Part shown: positions 43,666-52,359 of the stretch, in pieces
Layout of the letters: the number at the start of each line of letters is the position of its first letter
How positions within the stretch are numbered: the first letter of the stretch is position 1
DNA from: Nitrincola iocasae
GTDB lineage: Bacteria; Pseudomonadota; Gammaproteobacteria; Pseudomonadales; Balneatricaceae
Assembly (NCBI RefSeq): GCF_008727795.1
Contig: NZ_CP044222.1
Location: 3,472,001 to 3,536,000 of the forward strand
Length of the DNA stretch: 64,000 nucleotides
Direction of reading: 5' to 3'
The notes under the pieces: generated by a model
Database searches by the model: none
Seen by the model: the letters and a program-made list of their open reading frames with translations, nothing else
What the model was told of the DNA's origin: nothing
Made by a program: the position numbers and the translations under genes

Positions 43666-44375
43666 TATCTTTTTACCTTAACTATTGGCTGATCAAACTC
43701 TTTATATAATAACATAAAACATAACTTTGCAATCAACAGAGACAAAACCAACGTTGTAATATCATGCGATAAAAAATGTGCACCTCTGATCTGCTGTACA
43801 AACCCTAGCAGCCCCCCAAAGAAAATACCAAAACCTAACCCCAAAAATCGCCATTTCGGCACTAAGCATGCTAAAAAATAATACAGCGCAACCCATGCAT
43901 ATCCAGCACTTGCATGACCTGCCGGAAAACAGCGATGATAGGGCAGAAATGACGGACGAGGTTCCAACAGATGATAATATGGTTCAGAGCCGCCAAAAAG
44001 ACTCAAGTTCCACGGACAAGCTACATTAGTTATTGACTTAAAATAGGCAACAATTACTAATGAAAAAATAACCGAAATACTCAGAGCGAATAAAGCTTTA
44101 GCTAATACACGATGCGATTTAGCATAAAAGGAAAAATACAAAGTAATTAAAATTAAACCTAAAACACAAAACGTAACCAGTTTTCTTGCACCTGTGTGCA
44201 ACACCTCTTCCATCAACCAATGTTCACGTAACAACCATTGTTGTCCTTGAAGAAAGTATAGTTTAGATGCAAAATAAACATCGCCGCCTCCCACGTCAAG
44301 AATTAGCCATGCAACGGAATAACACAACAATATAATAAGCACCGTTTTATCTATAAAAAACCGCTTAACTACCAT
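43665..44375 (-). CDS. PAP2-family membrane phosphatase
   Basis: A 236-residue membrane phosphatase. The PAP2 motifs are present in variant form: KSITNVACPWNLSLFGG, RPSFLP, PAGHASAGYA and RGAHFLSHDIT, with His and Asp in the active site. In this context it may remove a phosphate from lipid A or from undecaprenyl/phosphatidic-acid type lipids. It starts inside the end of dgkA (ATG 44375), which overlaps by 7 bp. It overlaps the response-regulator gene by 1 bp. Confidence 0.85.
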   Translation of the reverse strand: MVVKRFFIDKTVLIILLCYSVAWLILDVGGGDVYFASKLYFLQGQQWLLREHWLMEEVLHTGARKLVTFCVLGLILITLYFSFYAKSHRVLAKALFALSISVIFSLVIVAYFKSITNVACPWNLSLFGGSEPYYHLLEPRPSFLPYHRCFPAGHASAGYAWVALYYFLACLVPKWRFLGLGFGIFFGGLLGFVQQIRGAHFLSHDITTLVLSLLIAKLCFMLLYKEFDQPIVKVKR

Positions 44376-44725
44376 AACACCACTGCCCATATTATCAATG
44401 CATTAAACAAACTAATGAACACCGCTGCTGAGGCAACATCCTTAGCTCTGCCACTCAGTTCATGATAGTCCGCTCCTATACGATCGACGACAACTTCTAT
44501 AGCCGTATTAAGCAACTCAACGATTAGTATGATTAATAGTGAAAAAACAAGGAGCGCCCGTTCAACAGAACTTAATTCAAAATAAAATACCAAAGGCAGC
44601 AGGATAGCTAATAAAAACAATTCCTGCCTAAATGCAGACTCAGATTTAAAACTAATACAAAGTCCCTTTAACGAGTACTTTCCGGCAAAAAACAAGCGGC
44701 GAAGCCCCTTTTCATTGGATTTCAT
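44369..44725 (-). CDS. dgkA: Diacylglycerol kinase DgkA
   Basis: A small three-helix kinase (118 aa) that phosphorylates diacylglycerol. The signature VELLNTAIEVVVDRIGADYHELS followed by GRAKDVASAAVF is diagnostic; EALNTAIE-type Glu residues bind Mg-ATP. EptA releases diacylglycerol from PE, so DgkA would recycle it to phosphatidic acid. I start at ATG 44725 (GGTGG upstream) because the PmrA box at 44772 must lie upstream; longer readings from 44800 or 44842 remain possible. Confidence 0.92.
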   Translation of the reverse strand: MKSNEKGLRRLFFAGKYSLKGLCISFKSESAFRQELFLLAILLPLVFYFELSSVERALLVFSLLIILIVELLNTAIEVVVDRIGADYHELSGRAKDVASAAVFISLFNALIIWAVVLW

Positions 44726-44771
44726 ACACCCACCAAAATTAAGCATTGAGGCATAAGCATAGGCGTTCATT

Positions 44772-44788
44772 CTTAAGCGAGTCTTAAT
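44772..44788 (+). promoter_or_regulatory. PmrA box between dgkA and pyrC
   Basis: CTTAAG-CGAGT-CTTAAT, identical half-sites and spacing to the eptA box. It is oriented toward pyrC on the plus strand, but CTTAAG is a palindrome and the box lies 47-63 bp upstream of dgkA, its likely target. Confidence 0.65.
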
Positions 44789-44862
44789 ATTATTTGCCAT
44801 ATCTGCAGCCTTGCATGTCTGTGATAAACTGCAACAACTCAATTTACGGAACGCACAAGACC

Positions 44863-45900
44863 ATGACTGACCGCTTGACGATTACCCGCCCTGATGACTG
44901 GCACCTACACCTGCGTGATGGTGAGGTGCTGCAGCATGTTGTTCCCGCCACCGCTGCTCAGATGGGGCGAGCTGTGGTGATGCCAAATCTGAATCCACCG
45001 GTCATCGATGTGCAACAGGCGCTAGCTTACCGTGAGCGCCTTCTGGCGCATGTACCGCCGGGCAGTCAGTTCGACCCTTTAATGACTCTGTATCTGACCG
45101 ACAATACCAGCGCCGAGATGATTGCGGCAGCAGCTGCCAGCAAGCATGTCAAAGCGGTGAAGCTCTATCCTGCCGGCGCCACTACTAATTCTGATTCCGG
45201 GCTCACTGATCTCGGCAAACTGGACGACATCTGTGCGGCACTGACTGAAGCTGATATGCCGCTGCTGGTACATGGTGAAGTAACCCACAACCAAGTAGAT
45301 ATTTTTGACCGTGAAAAACAATTTCTGGATGAAATTCTAACGCCTCTGGCTGCTCGCCATCCGAAGATGAAACTGGTGGTGGAACACATCACCACCCGGG
45401 ATGCTGTTGAGTTTGTTCAAGCGCATCATGACCAGGTCGGTGCGACCATCACCGTGCAACACTTGGCATATAACCGTAACCACATGCTGGTAGGCGGCAT
45501 TCGTCCTCACCTGTTCTGCTTACCGATTCTGAAACGTAATGTGCATCAGCAAGCCCTGCAGGACGCTGTAGTCAGCGGCAGCTACAAGTTTTTTCTAGGG
45601 ACTGACTCCGCTCCTCATGCCAAGGGGGCCAAGGAAAGCGCCTGTGGTTGCGCCGGTTGTTATAGCGCCTACGCCGCTATTGAACTCTATGCCGAAATAT
45701 TTGAAGATCTGGGTGTGCTGAACAAACTCGAAGCCTTTGCCAGTTTCAACGGGGCTGACTTCTATGGTTTGCCGCGCAACACTGATCAGATCACGCTGAT
45801 TAAAGAAGCCTGGCAGGTGCCTGCAGAAATGCCCTTTGGCAAGGATATTATTATACCGCTTCGTGCCGGGGAAACCTTGCGCTGGAAGCTGGCAAACTGA
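44863..45900 (+). CDS. pyrC: Dihydroorotase (class II)
   Basis: A 345-residue zinc enzyme that cyclises carbamoyl-aspartate in pyrimidine synthesis. It has the metal motif DDWHLHLRDGEVL, the carboxylated Lys in VKAVKLYPAGATTNSDSG, HGEVTH, LVVEHITTRDA and TDSAPHAKGAKES. Length matches E. coli PyrC (348 aa). I start at 44863 (MTDRLTITRPDDW), as in E. coli; a longer frame from 44794 adds non-conserved residues. Confidence 0.97.
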   Translation: MTDRLTITRPDDWHLHLRDGEVLQHVVPATAAQMGRAVVMPNLNPPVIDVQQALAYRERLLAHVPPGSQFDPLMTLYLTDNTSAEMIAAAAASKHVKAVKLYPAGATTNSDSGLTDLGKLDDICAALTEADMPLLVHGEVTHNQVDIFDREKQFLDEILTPLAARHPKMKLVVEHITTRDAVEFVQAHHDQVGATITVQHLAYNRNHMLVGGIRPHLFCLPILKRNVHQQALQDAVVSGSYKFFLGTDSAPHAKGAKESACGCAGCYSAYAAIELYAEIFEDLGVLNKLEAFASFNGADFYGLPRNTDQITLIKEAWQVPAEMPFGKDIIIPLRAGETLRWKLAN

Positions 45901-45925
45901 TGCCAAGCCCTCTCTGGAGTAGTCG

Positions 45926-46867
45926 ATGCTGAATCAGCGTGCACTGGCTTGCCTCAATGAAGTAGTCAAACGGGGATCGATTCGCCGTGCCGCTGTTCAC
46001 TTGCATATTGATGCGTCAGCACTCAGTCGCCATATCAAAAGCCTGGAAGAAACGCTTGGTGTAGTCCTGTGCGAACGCCAAGGCAATGGTATGCGCCCTA
46101 CTGAAGCCGGGCGCCTGCTGGTACGCCACTATCACACCCAGCGTAGCGCTGAAGAGGTGGTGTTGTCGCAGATCATGGCAATTCAGGGACTGGCCCGCGG
46201 TGAGGTGCGTATCGCCGTGGGTGAAGGCTTCCTCAGCGACTTGATTGCGGCCCCACTGCAATCCTTTATGTCAGCATTCGAAGGCATAGAGATTGAAGTG
46301 CGCATGGCGGGAGTCAATGAAGCCATTGCGCTGGTCAAGGAGATGGAGGTGAATATTGCTCTGCTGTATGCCCCTCCAGTCGACCCCTTATTGGCCTGCC
46401 ATGTAGAAACCTGCCAACCGCTGGACCTGATCGTGCCACCACAGCATCCGCTGCTATTACTAGAACGGCCGATACGATTGAGTGATCTGCAAGGCTTGCC
46501 ATTAGGACTGATGGACAACCCCTTCGGTATGCGTCAAATGGTCAATATGGTTGCCCAACAAGAGCGCGTTCACCTGCATGCGCGTTTGCACACTAATTCG
46601 GTTACGGTACTGAAAAACTTTGTCCGCTCGGGCATCGGCGTCACCTTCATGCCGGAACTGACAGTGGCCGCAGAACTGCAGCGCGGGGAGATACACGCCC
46701 TACCCATGGAACATAGCATTCTGAATGGCGCTCGCGCACAAATCGTCAGCCTGGCTGGGCATGAATTGACCCTTTCTGCGAAAGCCTGTGTCGCACATCT
46801 GCGCCAGGGGATGCACTTTTTTCGTGCAGATGCGCCCCGTTTAAGCGGTTACCAGGTGTTGATATAA
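45926..46867 (+). CDS. LysR-type regulator beside the TRAP/dipeptidase operon
   Basis: A 313-residue LysR regulator starting 26 bp after pyrC, with GGAG before the ATG. The helix-turn-helix segment reads GSIRRAAVHLHIDASALSRH and IKSLEETLG. The effector domain shows LARGEVRIAVGEGFLSDLI and SGIGVTFMPELTVAAEL. It lies 98 bp upstream of the TRAP operon on the same strand and is its likely regulator. The effector might be the transported dipeptide or D-alanine. Confidence 0.88.
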   Translation: MLNQRALACLNEVVKRGSIRRAAVHLHIDASALSRHIKSLEETLGVVLCERQGNGMRPTEAGRLLVRHYHTQRSAEEVVLSQIMAIQGLARGEVRIAVGEGFLSDLIAAPLQSFMSAFEGIEIEVRMAGVNEAIALVKEMEVNIALLYAPPVDPLLACHVETCQPLDLIVPPQHPLLLLERPIRLSDLQGLPLGLMDNPFGMRQMVNMVAQQERVHLHARLHTNSVTVLKNFVRSGIGVTFMPELTVAAELQRGEIHALPMEHSILNGARAQIVSLAGHELTLSAKACVAHLRQGMHFFRADAPRLSGYQVLI

Positions 46868-46964
46868 TAACAACACCTGGCCTATTGCATAGTCAACACA
46901 TCAACTCCTAAGATCAAATTAACCGGTCCACCGGCTATCCTGAATAACAACAATGGAGATAATT

Positions 46965-47996
46965 ATGTTGAGACATAAACGTTTTTCCCTGAAATCCCTG
47001 GCTGTCAGCTGTATTCTGTGTGTTGCCGCACTGACCGGCAATACCCAAGCGGCTACCAGCGTCAACCTGAGTTACAACGGCGCTCCTGATCCGGAGAAGA
47101 ATGCCGTACACGCCTTTGCCACCCAGCTAAAAACACTGGTGGAAGAAAAAACCCAGGGGCAGCTTGAGCTGGTACTCTACCCCAACAGCATGCTGGGTAC
47201 CGAAGAGGAACGCATGGAACAGACTATGAATACACCGAGTCTGAACATCGCCTCTTTTGCCGGTGTATCGCCGTTGGTAGACGAGGTCTTCATCAGTGCC
47301 ACCCCCTTCCTGTTTGATAATTTTGAATCCGCACGCGCTTTCTTTGATGAAGGCCAATACTGGCAAGAAGTCTCAAGCAAACTGCAGGAACGTGCTGGTG
47401 TAGAGATGCTGGCAGTGGTTGAAGAAGGGGGTTTCCTGGCCTTCACCAACAACAAACGTGCTATCTACTCACCCGCTGATTTTGAGGGGCTGCGTTTCCG
47501 TGCGATGGACCCCAGCCAGGTAGCACTGTATGAGGCCTTTGGTGCTTCAGGCACGCCGATCCCTTGGACAGAAGTTTATATGTCACTGCGCACTGGGGTC
47601 GCCGATGGTCAGATGAATCCACCTATGTACATCATTCTGGGCAGCCTGTATGAGGTGCAGCAGTACCTGACCCTGGCAAACATCAACTACTCCATGCAGT
47701 TCCTGGTAGGCAATAGCGCCTTGATGGAAAGCCTGGATGAATCTACCCGCACTGCCTTTATGGAAGCCGTTGTCGAAGCAACTGCCGCCGCACGCATCCA
47801 CAATGAGGCACAGGTAGAATCACGCATTGCTTATCTGGAAGAGCAAGGGATGGAAGTTATTCACCCCAGCCGTGAAGATCTAGATGCTTTCCGTGATATG
47901 GGTCAGCCCGCTTTCCTGAGCTGGTTGAAAGAGCGTGGTATCGATCAGCAGTTGATCGACATGGCACTGGAAGACGCCAAAACACTCGCCCACTGA
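46965..47996 (+). CDS. dctP: TRAP transporter solute-binding subunit (DctP family)
   Basis: A 343-residue periplasmic binding protein with a Sec signal peptide ending in NTQA. DctP features are LYPNSMLGTEEERMEQ, GLRFRAMDPSQVALYEAFG with the conserved carboxylate-binding Arg, and TEVYMSLRTGVADGQMNP. The start at 46965 has GGAG 6 bp upstream. DctP proteins bind organic acids in general; because the last gene of the operon is a D-Ala-D-Ala dipeptidase, this one may bind a D-Ala-terminated peptide through its C-terminal carboxylate. Confidence 0.92.
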   Translation: MLRHKRFSLKSLAVSCILCVAALTGNTQAATSVNLSYNGAPDPEKNAVHAFATQLKTLVEEKTQGQLELVLYPNSMLGTEEERMEQTMNTPSLNIASFAGVSPLVDEVFISATPFLFDNFESARAFFDEGQYWQEVSSKLQERAGVEMLAVVEEGGFLAFTNNKRAIYSPADFEGLRFRAMDPSQVALYEAFGASGTPIPWTEVYMSLRTGVADGQMNPPMYIILGSLYEVQQYLTLANINYSMQFLVGNSALMESLDESTRTAFMEAVVEATAAARIHNEAQVESRIAYLEEQGMEVIHPSREDLDAFRDMGQPAFLSWLKERGIDQQLIDMALEDAKTLAH

Positions 47997-48066
47997 TCTT
48001 CGTCAGTCGCTCCATTCGATGGAGCAGTGCGTAGCGCTGCTCCTGCCTGTTTGCGATGGATATTCT

Positions 48067-48558
48067 ATGAATACGTTTCGATTAAACACTCTGTCTTTCG
48101 TCAAGACAACAACACTCATGCTGGCCAGTGCACTATTACTGACCAACATTTTGGTCATTCTCTATGCGGTTATGCTTCGCTACCTGGTAGGCGGCGCACC
48201 AATCTGGACCGATGAGGCCGCACGATTCCTGGTCATTGGCTGCACCTTTCTTGCTGCCGGCGCTGTATGGGTGGAAGGTGGCCACATGCGTATTGCCCTA
48301 CTGGAAACAAGCCTGCCGACACGCCTGTCTCAGGCACTGGTTCTCTATCAATGGCTGCTGACACTGACACTGGCAGTTGTTGCTGCAGTGTTCAGCTATC
48401 GCTATGCCCAATCGGTCGGAATGTTCCAGACCCCGGGACTGGGCATCAGTCGAACCTGGCCACTGCTGTCAATGCCGATTGGCTTCGGATTGCTGGCACT
48501 TCAGGTGCTGCTCCACGGCCCTAAACGTCTGCCTGTCATGTCGGAGAACCCAGAATGA
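48067..48558 (+). CDS. dctQ: TRAP transporter small permease (DctQ family)
   Basis: A 163-residue, four-helix membrane subunit. It contains TDEAARFLVIGCTFLAAGAVW with the E-R pattern of DctQ and GGHMRIALLE. The start at 48067 is chosen because TM1 follows the usual short N-terminus; a reading from 48019 adds sixteen residues. It overlaps dctM by 4 bp (ATGA). Confidence 0.88.
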   Translation: MNTFRLNTLSFVKTTTLMLASALLLTNILVILYAVMLRYLVGGAPIWTDEAARFLVIGCTFLAAGAVWVEGGHMRIALLETSLPTRLSQALVLYQWLLTLTLAVVAAVFSYRYAQSVGMFQTPGLGISRTWPLLSMPIGFGLLALQVLLHGPKRLPVMSENPE

Positions 48559-49832
48559 CCCTGATAATGCTGCTTGTTTTTTTGATCCATGTTCTGTTGG
48601 GTCTGCCGCTATTTCTGGCGCTGCTGACCACGGCCGTTGTGGGCTTCATGTTCGTCGATCCATCCATGATCGGCCGCATTATGCCGCAACAGTTTTTCGG
48701 CGGTATCAATGTGTTTTCTCTGATGGCGATACCGCTGTTTATTCTGGCGGGCAACCTGATGAATGCCAGTGGTATGACTGAACGCCTAATGCACCTGGCT
48801 AAAATGCTGGTCGGCCACCTGCGTGGCGGTATCGGCCATGTCAACGTGGTTTCCAGCGTATTTTTTGCCGGCGTCAATGGTTCGGCCGTAGCAGATACTT
48901 CCGCGCTGGGGTCTCTGCTGGTACCCGCAATGAAAAAAGAGGGGTACTCTACGGCTTTTGCCGCCGGTCTGACAGCAGGAAGTTCATTGATCGGGCCGAT
49001 CATCCCTCCCAGTATTTTCATGATTCTTTATGCGTCACTGACCAACACATCTGTGGGCAGTCTATTCCTCGCAGGGGTAATCCCAGGAATGATTATGGGC
49101 ATTGCCTTTATGGGACTCAATGCCTGGTATGCCTGGAAACATCAGTTACAGAAACAGGGAGGTCTCCCCTCTATGAAGATGCTGGCAATGGCTATACTGG
49201 GTGCCATGCCAGCGCTGGTCGCGCCCTTTATCATTGTTGCGAGCATCGTGCTGGGGTTTGTCACTCCAACAGAGTCCGGTGCACTGATCACGGCCTATGT
49301 AGCACTGTGTGGCATGCTGCTCGGGCAATTGAAACTACTCAATCTCTGGAAAGCGATTATCGATACAGCCCGGCTGACCTCAGCGATTTTTCTAATCATG
49401 GCGGCTTCTGCAACCATCAGTTGGCTGCTGTCATATGCACAGGTTCCCGCTCAGTTTGTCGAACTGCTGGCTCCCTTTGTGGATAAACCCGTGATGATTC
49501 TGCTGATCATCAGTCTGATCACTTTTATTACCGGCATGTTCATGGAAGAAGTCTCCACTCTGATGCTGTTGACCCCGATTATAGCCCCAATTGCCATGAT
49601 GGCCGGTATCGATCCGGTACATCTGGGCATCATCATCACTCTGAATATCACCATTGCTTTGATTACACCGCCTATGGGGGCCTGTGTATTCGTTGCTGCA
49701 GCCGTCAGCCAAATAGAAATTATTGAACTGTTTAAGAGTATCTGGCCTTTTGTGCTGACTGCTGTGCTGGTACTGATCCTGTTGATATTTTTCCCGGCGC
49801 TGACGCTCTGGCTGCCAACCACCTTCGGATAA
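48555..49832 (+). CDS. dctM: TRAP transporter large permease (DctM family)
   Basis: A 425-residue permease with about twelve helices. Typical segments are NVFSLMAIPLFILAGNLMNA, GGIGHVNVVSSVFFAGVNGSAVADTSALG, and ITPPMGACVFVAAAVS. With DctP and DctQ it forms a Na+-driven importer. Only 16 bp separate it from the dipeptidase gene, so both are on one transcript. Confidence 0.95.
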   Translation: MTLIMLLVFLIHVLLGLPLFLALLTTAVVGFMFVDPSMIGRIMPQQFFGGINVFSLMAIPLFILAGNLMNASGMTERLMHLAKMLVGHLRGGIGHVNVVSSVFFAGVNGSAVADTSALGSLLVPAMKKEGYSTAFAAGLTAGSSLIGPIIPPSIFMILYASLTNTSVGSLFLAGVIPGMIMGIAFMGLNAWYAWKHQLQKQGGLPSMKMLAMAILGAMPALVAPFIIVASIVLGFVTPTESGALITAYVALCGMLLGQLKLLNLWKAIIDTARLTSAIFLIMAASATISWLLSYAQVPAQFVELLAPFVDKPVMILLIISLITFITGMFMEEVSTLMLLTPIIAPIAMMAGIDPVHLGIIITLNITIALITPPMGACVFVAAAVSQIEIIELFKSIWPFVLTAVLVLILLIFFPALTLWLPTTFG

Positions 49833-49848
49833 GCTGATATTGAATAAT

Positions 49849-50577
49849 ATGAAAACGTTGAAAAATGAGTTTCTTTTGCAACCCATCCCTCACCAGGCAG
49901 AGCCCAACTGGAGCCAAGTGAGCCGAATTCCGATCCATGAATCAGATGAACCGCTGGTTCCATTGTCACTCGCTCCAGATTTCATCAAGATTTTTCCAGT
50001 CTATAAGCGGTTGGGAATACCCGGTGCTGTGACTGACTGCTTTATCCGTGAGGGTGTCTATCGTCGCCTGCTGGCGGTAGCACGTTCACTCCCAGACAGC
50101 TACAACCTGGTAATTTTGGACGGCTGGCGGCCTTGGAGAGTACAGCAGCACCTGTTCGACAGTCTCTATGAAACCTTGCATCACCAGCATCCTGATGCCA
50201 ATGAAGCACAACTGGTCACTATGACCCGTGAGTTTGTATCCATCGCAAGTCGAGATCCACGAGCACCTAGTCCACACCTTACTGGTGGCGCTGTCGATGT
50301 CACGCTTTGCGATGCGGATGGCTTGATGCTCAATATGGGAACACGATTTGATGAGGTTTCACCGGCTTCCCACACGGATTATTTTGAACAGTTTGATGAT
50401 GGCAGTGCTGAACAAATTGCGCGTGATCGTCGGCGACTGTTGTTCAATGCCATGGCCCGGCAAGGCTTTACCAATCTGCCCAGTGAGTGGTGGCATTATG
50501 ATTTTGGTGATCAACTCTGGGCCAGTTACACTGGGGCCACACAGGCATTATACGGACCCACAGAGTTTTCGCTTTAA
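49849..50577 (+). CDS. D-alanyl-D-alanine dipeptidase (VanX/DdpX family, M15D)
   Basis: A 242-residue zinc dipeptidase. The VanX motifs are intact: DGWRP with Arg94, SPHLTGGAVD with His143 and Asp150, and EWWHYDFG with Glu213 (catalytic base) and His216. No signal peptide, so it works in the cytoplasm on dipeptides that have been imported. Encoded directly behind a TRAP transporter and LysR regulator, it recalls the E. coli ddpXABCDF operon in which an ABC importer feeds D-Ala-D-Ala to DdpX. Vancomycin resistance is unlikely here: no VanH or VanA neighbour. I start at 49849; a TTG at 49840 is in frame. Confidence 0.93.
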   Translation: MKTLKNEFLLQPIPHQAEPNWSQVSRIPIHESDEPLVPLSLAPDFIKIFPVYKRLGIPGAVTDCFIREGVYRRLLAVARSLPDSYNLVILDGWRPWRVQQHLFDSLYETLHHQHPDANEAQLVTMTREFVSIASRDPRAPSPHLTGGAVDVTLCDADGLMLNMGTRFDEVSPASHTDYFEQFDDGSAEQIARDRRRLLFNAMARQGFTNLPSEWWHYDFGDQLWASYTGATQALYGPTEFSL

Positions 50578-50587
50578 CTGGCCACAG

Positions 50588-50616
50588 CCGTCAGGCATGA
50601 CGATCATGCCTGACGG
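50588..50616. terminator. Bidirectional terminator after the dipeptidase gene
   Basis: A perfect 13-bp stem (50588-50600 and 50604-50616) with a 3-nt loop. It follows the dipeptidase stop and overlaps the stop codon (50604-50606) of the convergent DUF2798 gene. Confidence 0.75.
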
Positions 50617-50834
50617 ATCAGCTTCGCCGACAAGTTTTGCAGTCGCGGAGCGCCCACTAGAATAAGCACAAAGGCCACTGGCCAGGCTACAATAAAGGCA
50701 TGAAACCAGCGCAGGAAAAAGCCATCAGAAAAACCGGTGTTTATCAGCGTAATTAAACATGTCATGATAAACACCATATAAATCGACATCATGAAAGTGA
50801 ACACAATGCGCTGATAACGAGCTGGAAAAATCAT
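50604..50834 (-). CDS. DUF2798 family membrane protein
   Basis: A 76-residue protein with two hydrophobic helices: RYQRIVFTFMMSIYMVFIMT and FHAFIVAWPVAFVLILVGAP, the DUF2798 pattern (F-x-S-x-x-M near the first helix, W-x-x-A-F near the second). Function is unknown. Its stop codon lies inside the terminator palindrome. Its own promoter is not clear; rarD is 64 bp upstream of its start but runs on the same strand from further right. Confidence 0.85.
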   Translation of the reverse strand: MIFPARYQRIVFTFMMSIYMVFIMTCLITLINTGFSDGFFLRWFHAFIVAWPVAFVLILVGAPRLQNLSAKLIRQA

Positions 50835-50898
50835 CTTGCCCTATTCCGCTATGTCGTAGTTAATATGGTGCAAAGAGTAGTTACTCTGTCGCTACTTG

Positions 50899-51816
50899 TC
50901 ACTCTATTGACCGGGATTCTGTCGCAATCTTCACCTTGTCATTAGTGACTGATTTTTTATTGGACAACCACATGCCCCACATAAACAACACCAGGGCTGT
51001 CCAGATAAACAGGAAAGTCACCAAGCGCTGCGGCGGAAAGTCCTCTTTAAAAATCAGCACAGCAATCAGAAATTGCATGGTCGGGTTAATATACATAACA
51101 AAGCCGACCACTGACAGATCCAGCCGTTTGGCGGCGGCTGCAAACAATAATAACGGGATGGCTGTCATCACACCGGAAGCCACAAGCAACAGGGTGGTCG
51201 ACAGATTACTGCCAAAATCCAGCTGGTAGGCTGGGCTGATGAATTGCCATGCCAGCCAACCCAGAGCCAGCGGGAAAATCAGCATCGTTTCAACGGTTAA
51301 CCCATTAAGCCCGTCTACCGGGAAGCGCTTGCGTACCAGACCATAAAAGCCAAAGCTCAATGCCAAAGATAAGGATACCCAGGGGAAACTACCAAGACTG
51401 TATAGTTCCCAGCCTACCGCCACTGCAGCCAGACCACCGGCAACAGCCTGTAACGGATGCAAGGCTTCTTTGAGTAACACCCGCGCCAGCAGCAAACTGA
51501 CCAGAGGCGTCATGTAGTAACCGAGACTCGTTTCCATGACCCGGTGCTGTGCTACCCCCCAGATAAAAATCAGCCAGTTAGTCGAAATTAGCAAGGAGGT
51601 CAGCGCCAGCCAGCGCATCAGCACCGGATCTTTCAGCAAACGTACAAATGAATTCCATTTACCCAACACCAGGATCACCAGCATCGTGACCAGCATCGAC
51701 CAGATAATACGATTGGCCAGCACCTCAACGGATGACACATGACTTAGCAAATTAAAAAACAGTGGGAAGCATCCCCAGATAGTGTAGGCAGCCAATGCCA
51801 ACAACAAGCCCTGCAT
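50899..51816 (-). CDS. rarD: EamA-family transporter RarD
   Basis: A 305-residue inner-membrane transporter with ten helices in two EamA repeats. The start MQGLLLALAAYTIWGCFPLF and the segments EVLANRIIWSML, WLIFIWGVAQHRVMETSLGYY and FVMYINPTMQFLI are RarD-specific. The start is ATG 51816 with AAGGAG 6 bp upstream; a reading from 51840 is rejected. Substrate unknown; the E. coli gene was linked with chloramphenicol phenotypes. Confidence 0.9.
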   Translation of the reverse strand: MQGLLLALAAYTIWGCFPLFFNLLSHVSSVEVLANRIIWSMLVTMLVILVLGKWNSFVRLLKDPVLMRWLALTSLLISTNWLIFIWGVAQHRVMETSLGYYMTPLVSLLLARVLLKEALHPLQAVAGGLAAVAVGWELYSLGSFPWVSLSLALSFGFYGLVRKRFPVDGLNGLTVETMLIFPLALGWLAWQFISPAYQLDFGSNLSTTLLLVASGVMTAIPLLLFAAAAKRLDLSVVGFVMYINPTMQFLIAVLIFKEDFPPQRLVTFLFIWTALVLFMWGMWLSNKKSVTNDKVKIATESRSIE

Positions 51817-51995
51817 AAGTTTCTCCTTAGACGATCGCAAAGCTTAACCCGTAATATCAGAAAGTTCAGCTCAAAAACGCTTATAGACCGATCAGTTTTA
51901 TTATATTAGTATGACTTTATATATATTCACTTGGCTTGCCTGAAAACCGACAGGGATTCACTCACCCTGCCAAACACCTTCGATATGGACTCCTG

Positions 51996-52343
51996 ATGAA
52001 AAAACTATTGCTATTTTCATTGCCCGCTCTGATCATTGGCTTGGTCATGGGCTCAGGGCTGAATCACTACCTGCAACAACCCAGTGCCGGGATGTATGTC
52101 ACTTTTGAAAATCAGGATAGTGTCATGATTGAATCGATTCAGCTGAACTTTGGCAACGCCAATGGTCAGTCAGATCTGTTAACACTGCGACTGGCTCCTG
52201 GTGAGCAACGTTTGCTGCTGTTGAATCATGATCCCGGTCTGGGATTTAATGTCAGTGTGCGCTACGCTGGTGGTGATTCACAGGAGTTTTGTGCCCGCCA
52301 GTCCGATGATCAGCGTCAACAGACTATCGCCCTACGCCGTTGA
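51996..52343 (+). CDS. Hypothetical membrane-anchored protein
   Basis: A 115-residue protein that begins MKKLLLFSLPALIIGLVMGS, a signal anchor or Sec signal. The rest looks like a small beta-rich periplasmic domain (YVTFENQDSVMIESIQLNFG). I do not recognise the family. The start at 51996 removes twenty hydrophilic residues of the longer frame from 51936. It ends 16 bp before the MFS permease gene start and is probably co-transcribed. Confidence 0.65.
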   Translation: MKKLLLFSLPALIIGLVMGSGLNHYLQQPSAGMYVTFENQDSVMIESIQLNFGNANGQSDLLTLRLAPGEQRLLLLNHDPGLGFNVSVRYAGGDSQEFCARQSDDQRQQTIALRR

Positions 52344-52359
52344 AGCACAGGAACCAACC

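Noticed and set aside
49451..49969. 172-codon minus-strand frame across dctM and the dipeptidase
   Set aside because: Antisense to two genes with full motif support.
49849..50577. Vancomycin-resistance gene
   Set aside because: VanX motifs are present, but no VanA- or VanH-like gene is adjacent and a transporter operon is; a nutritional role is more likely.
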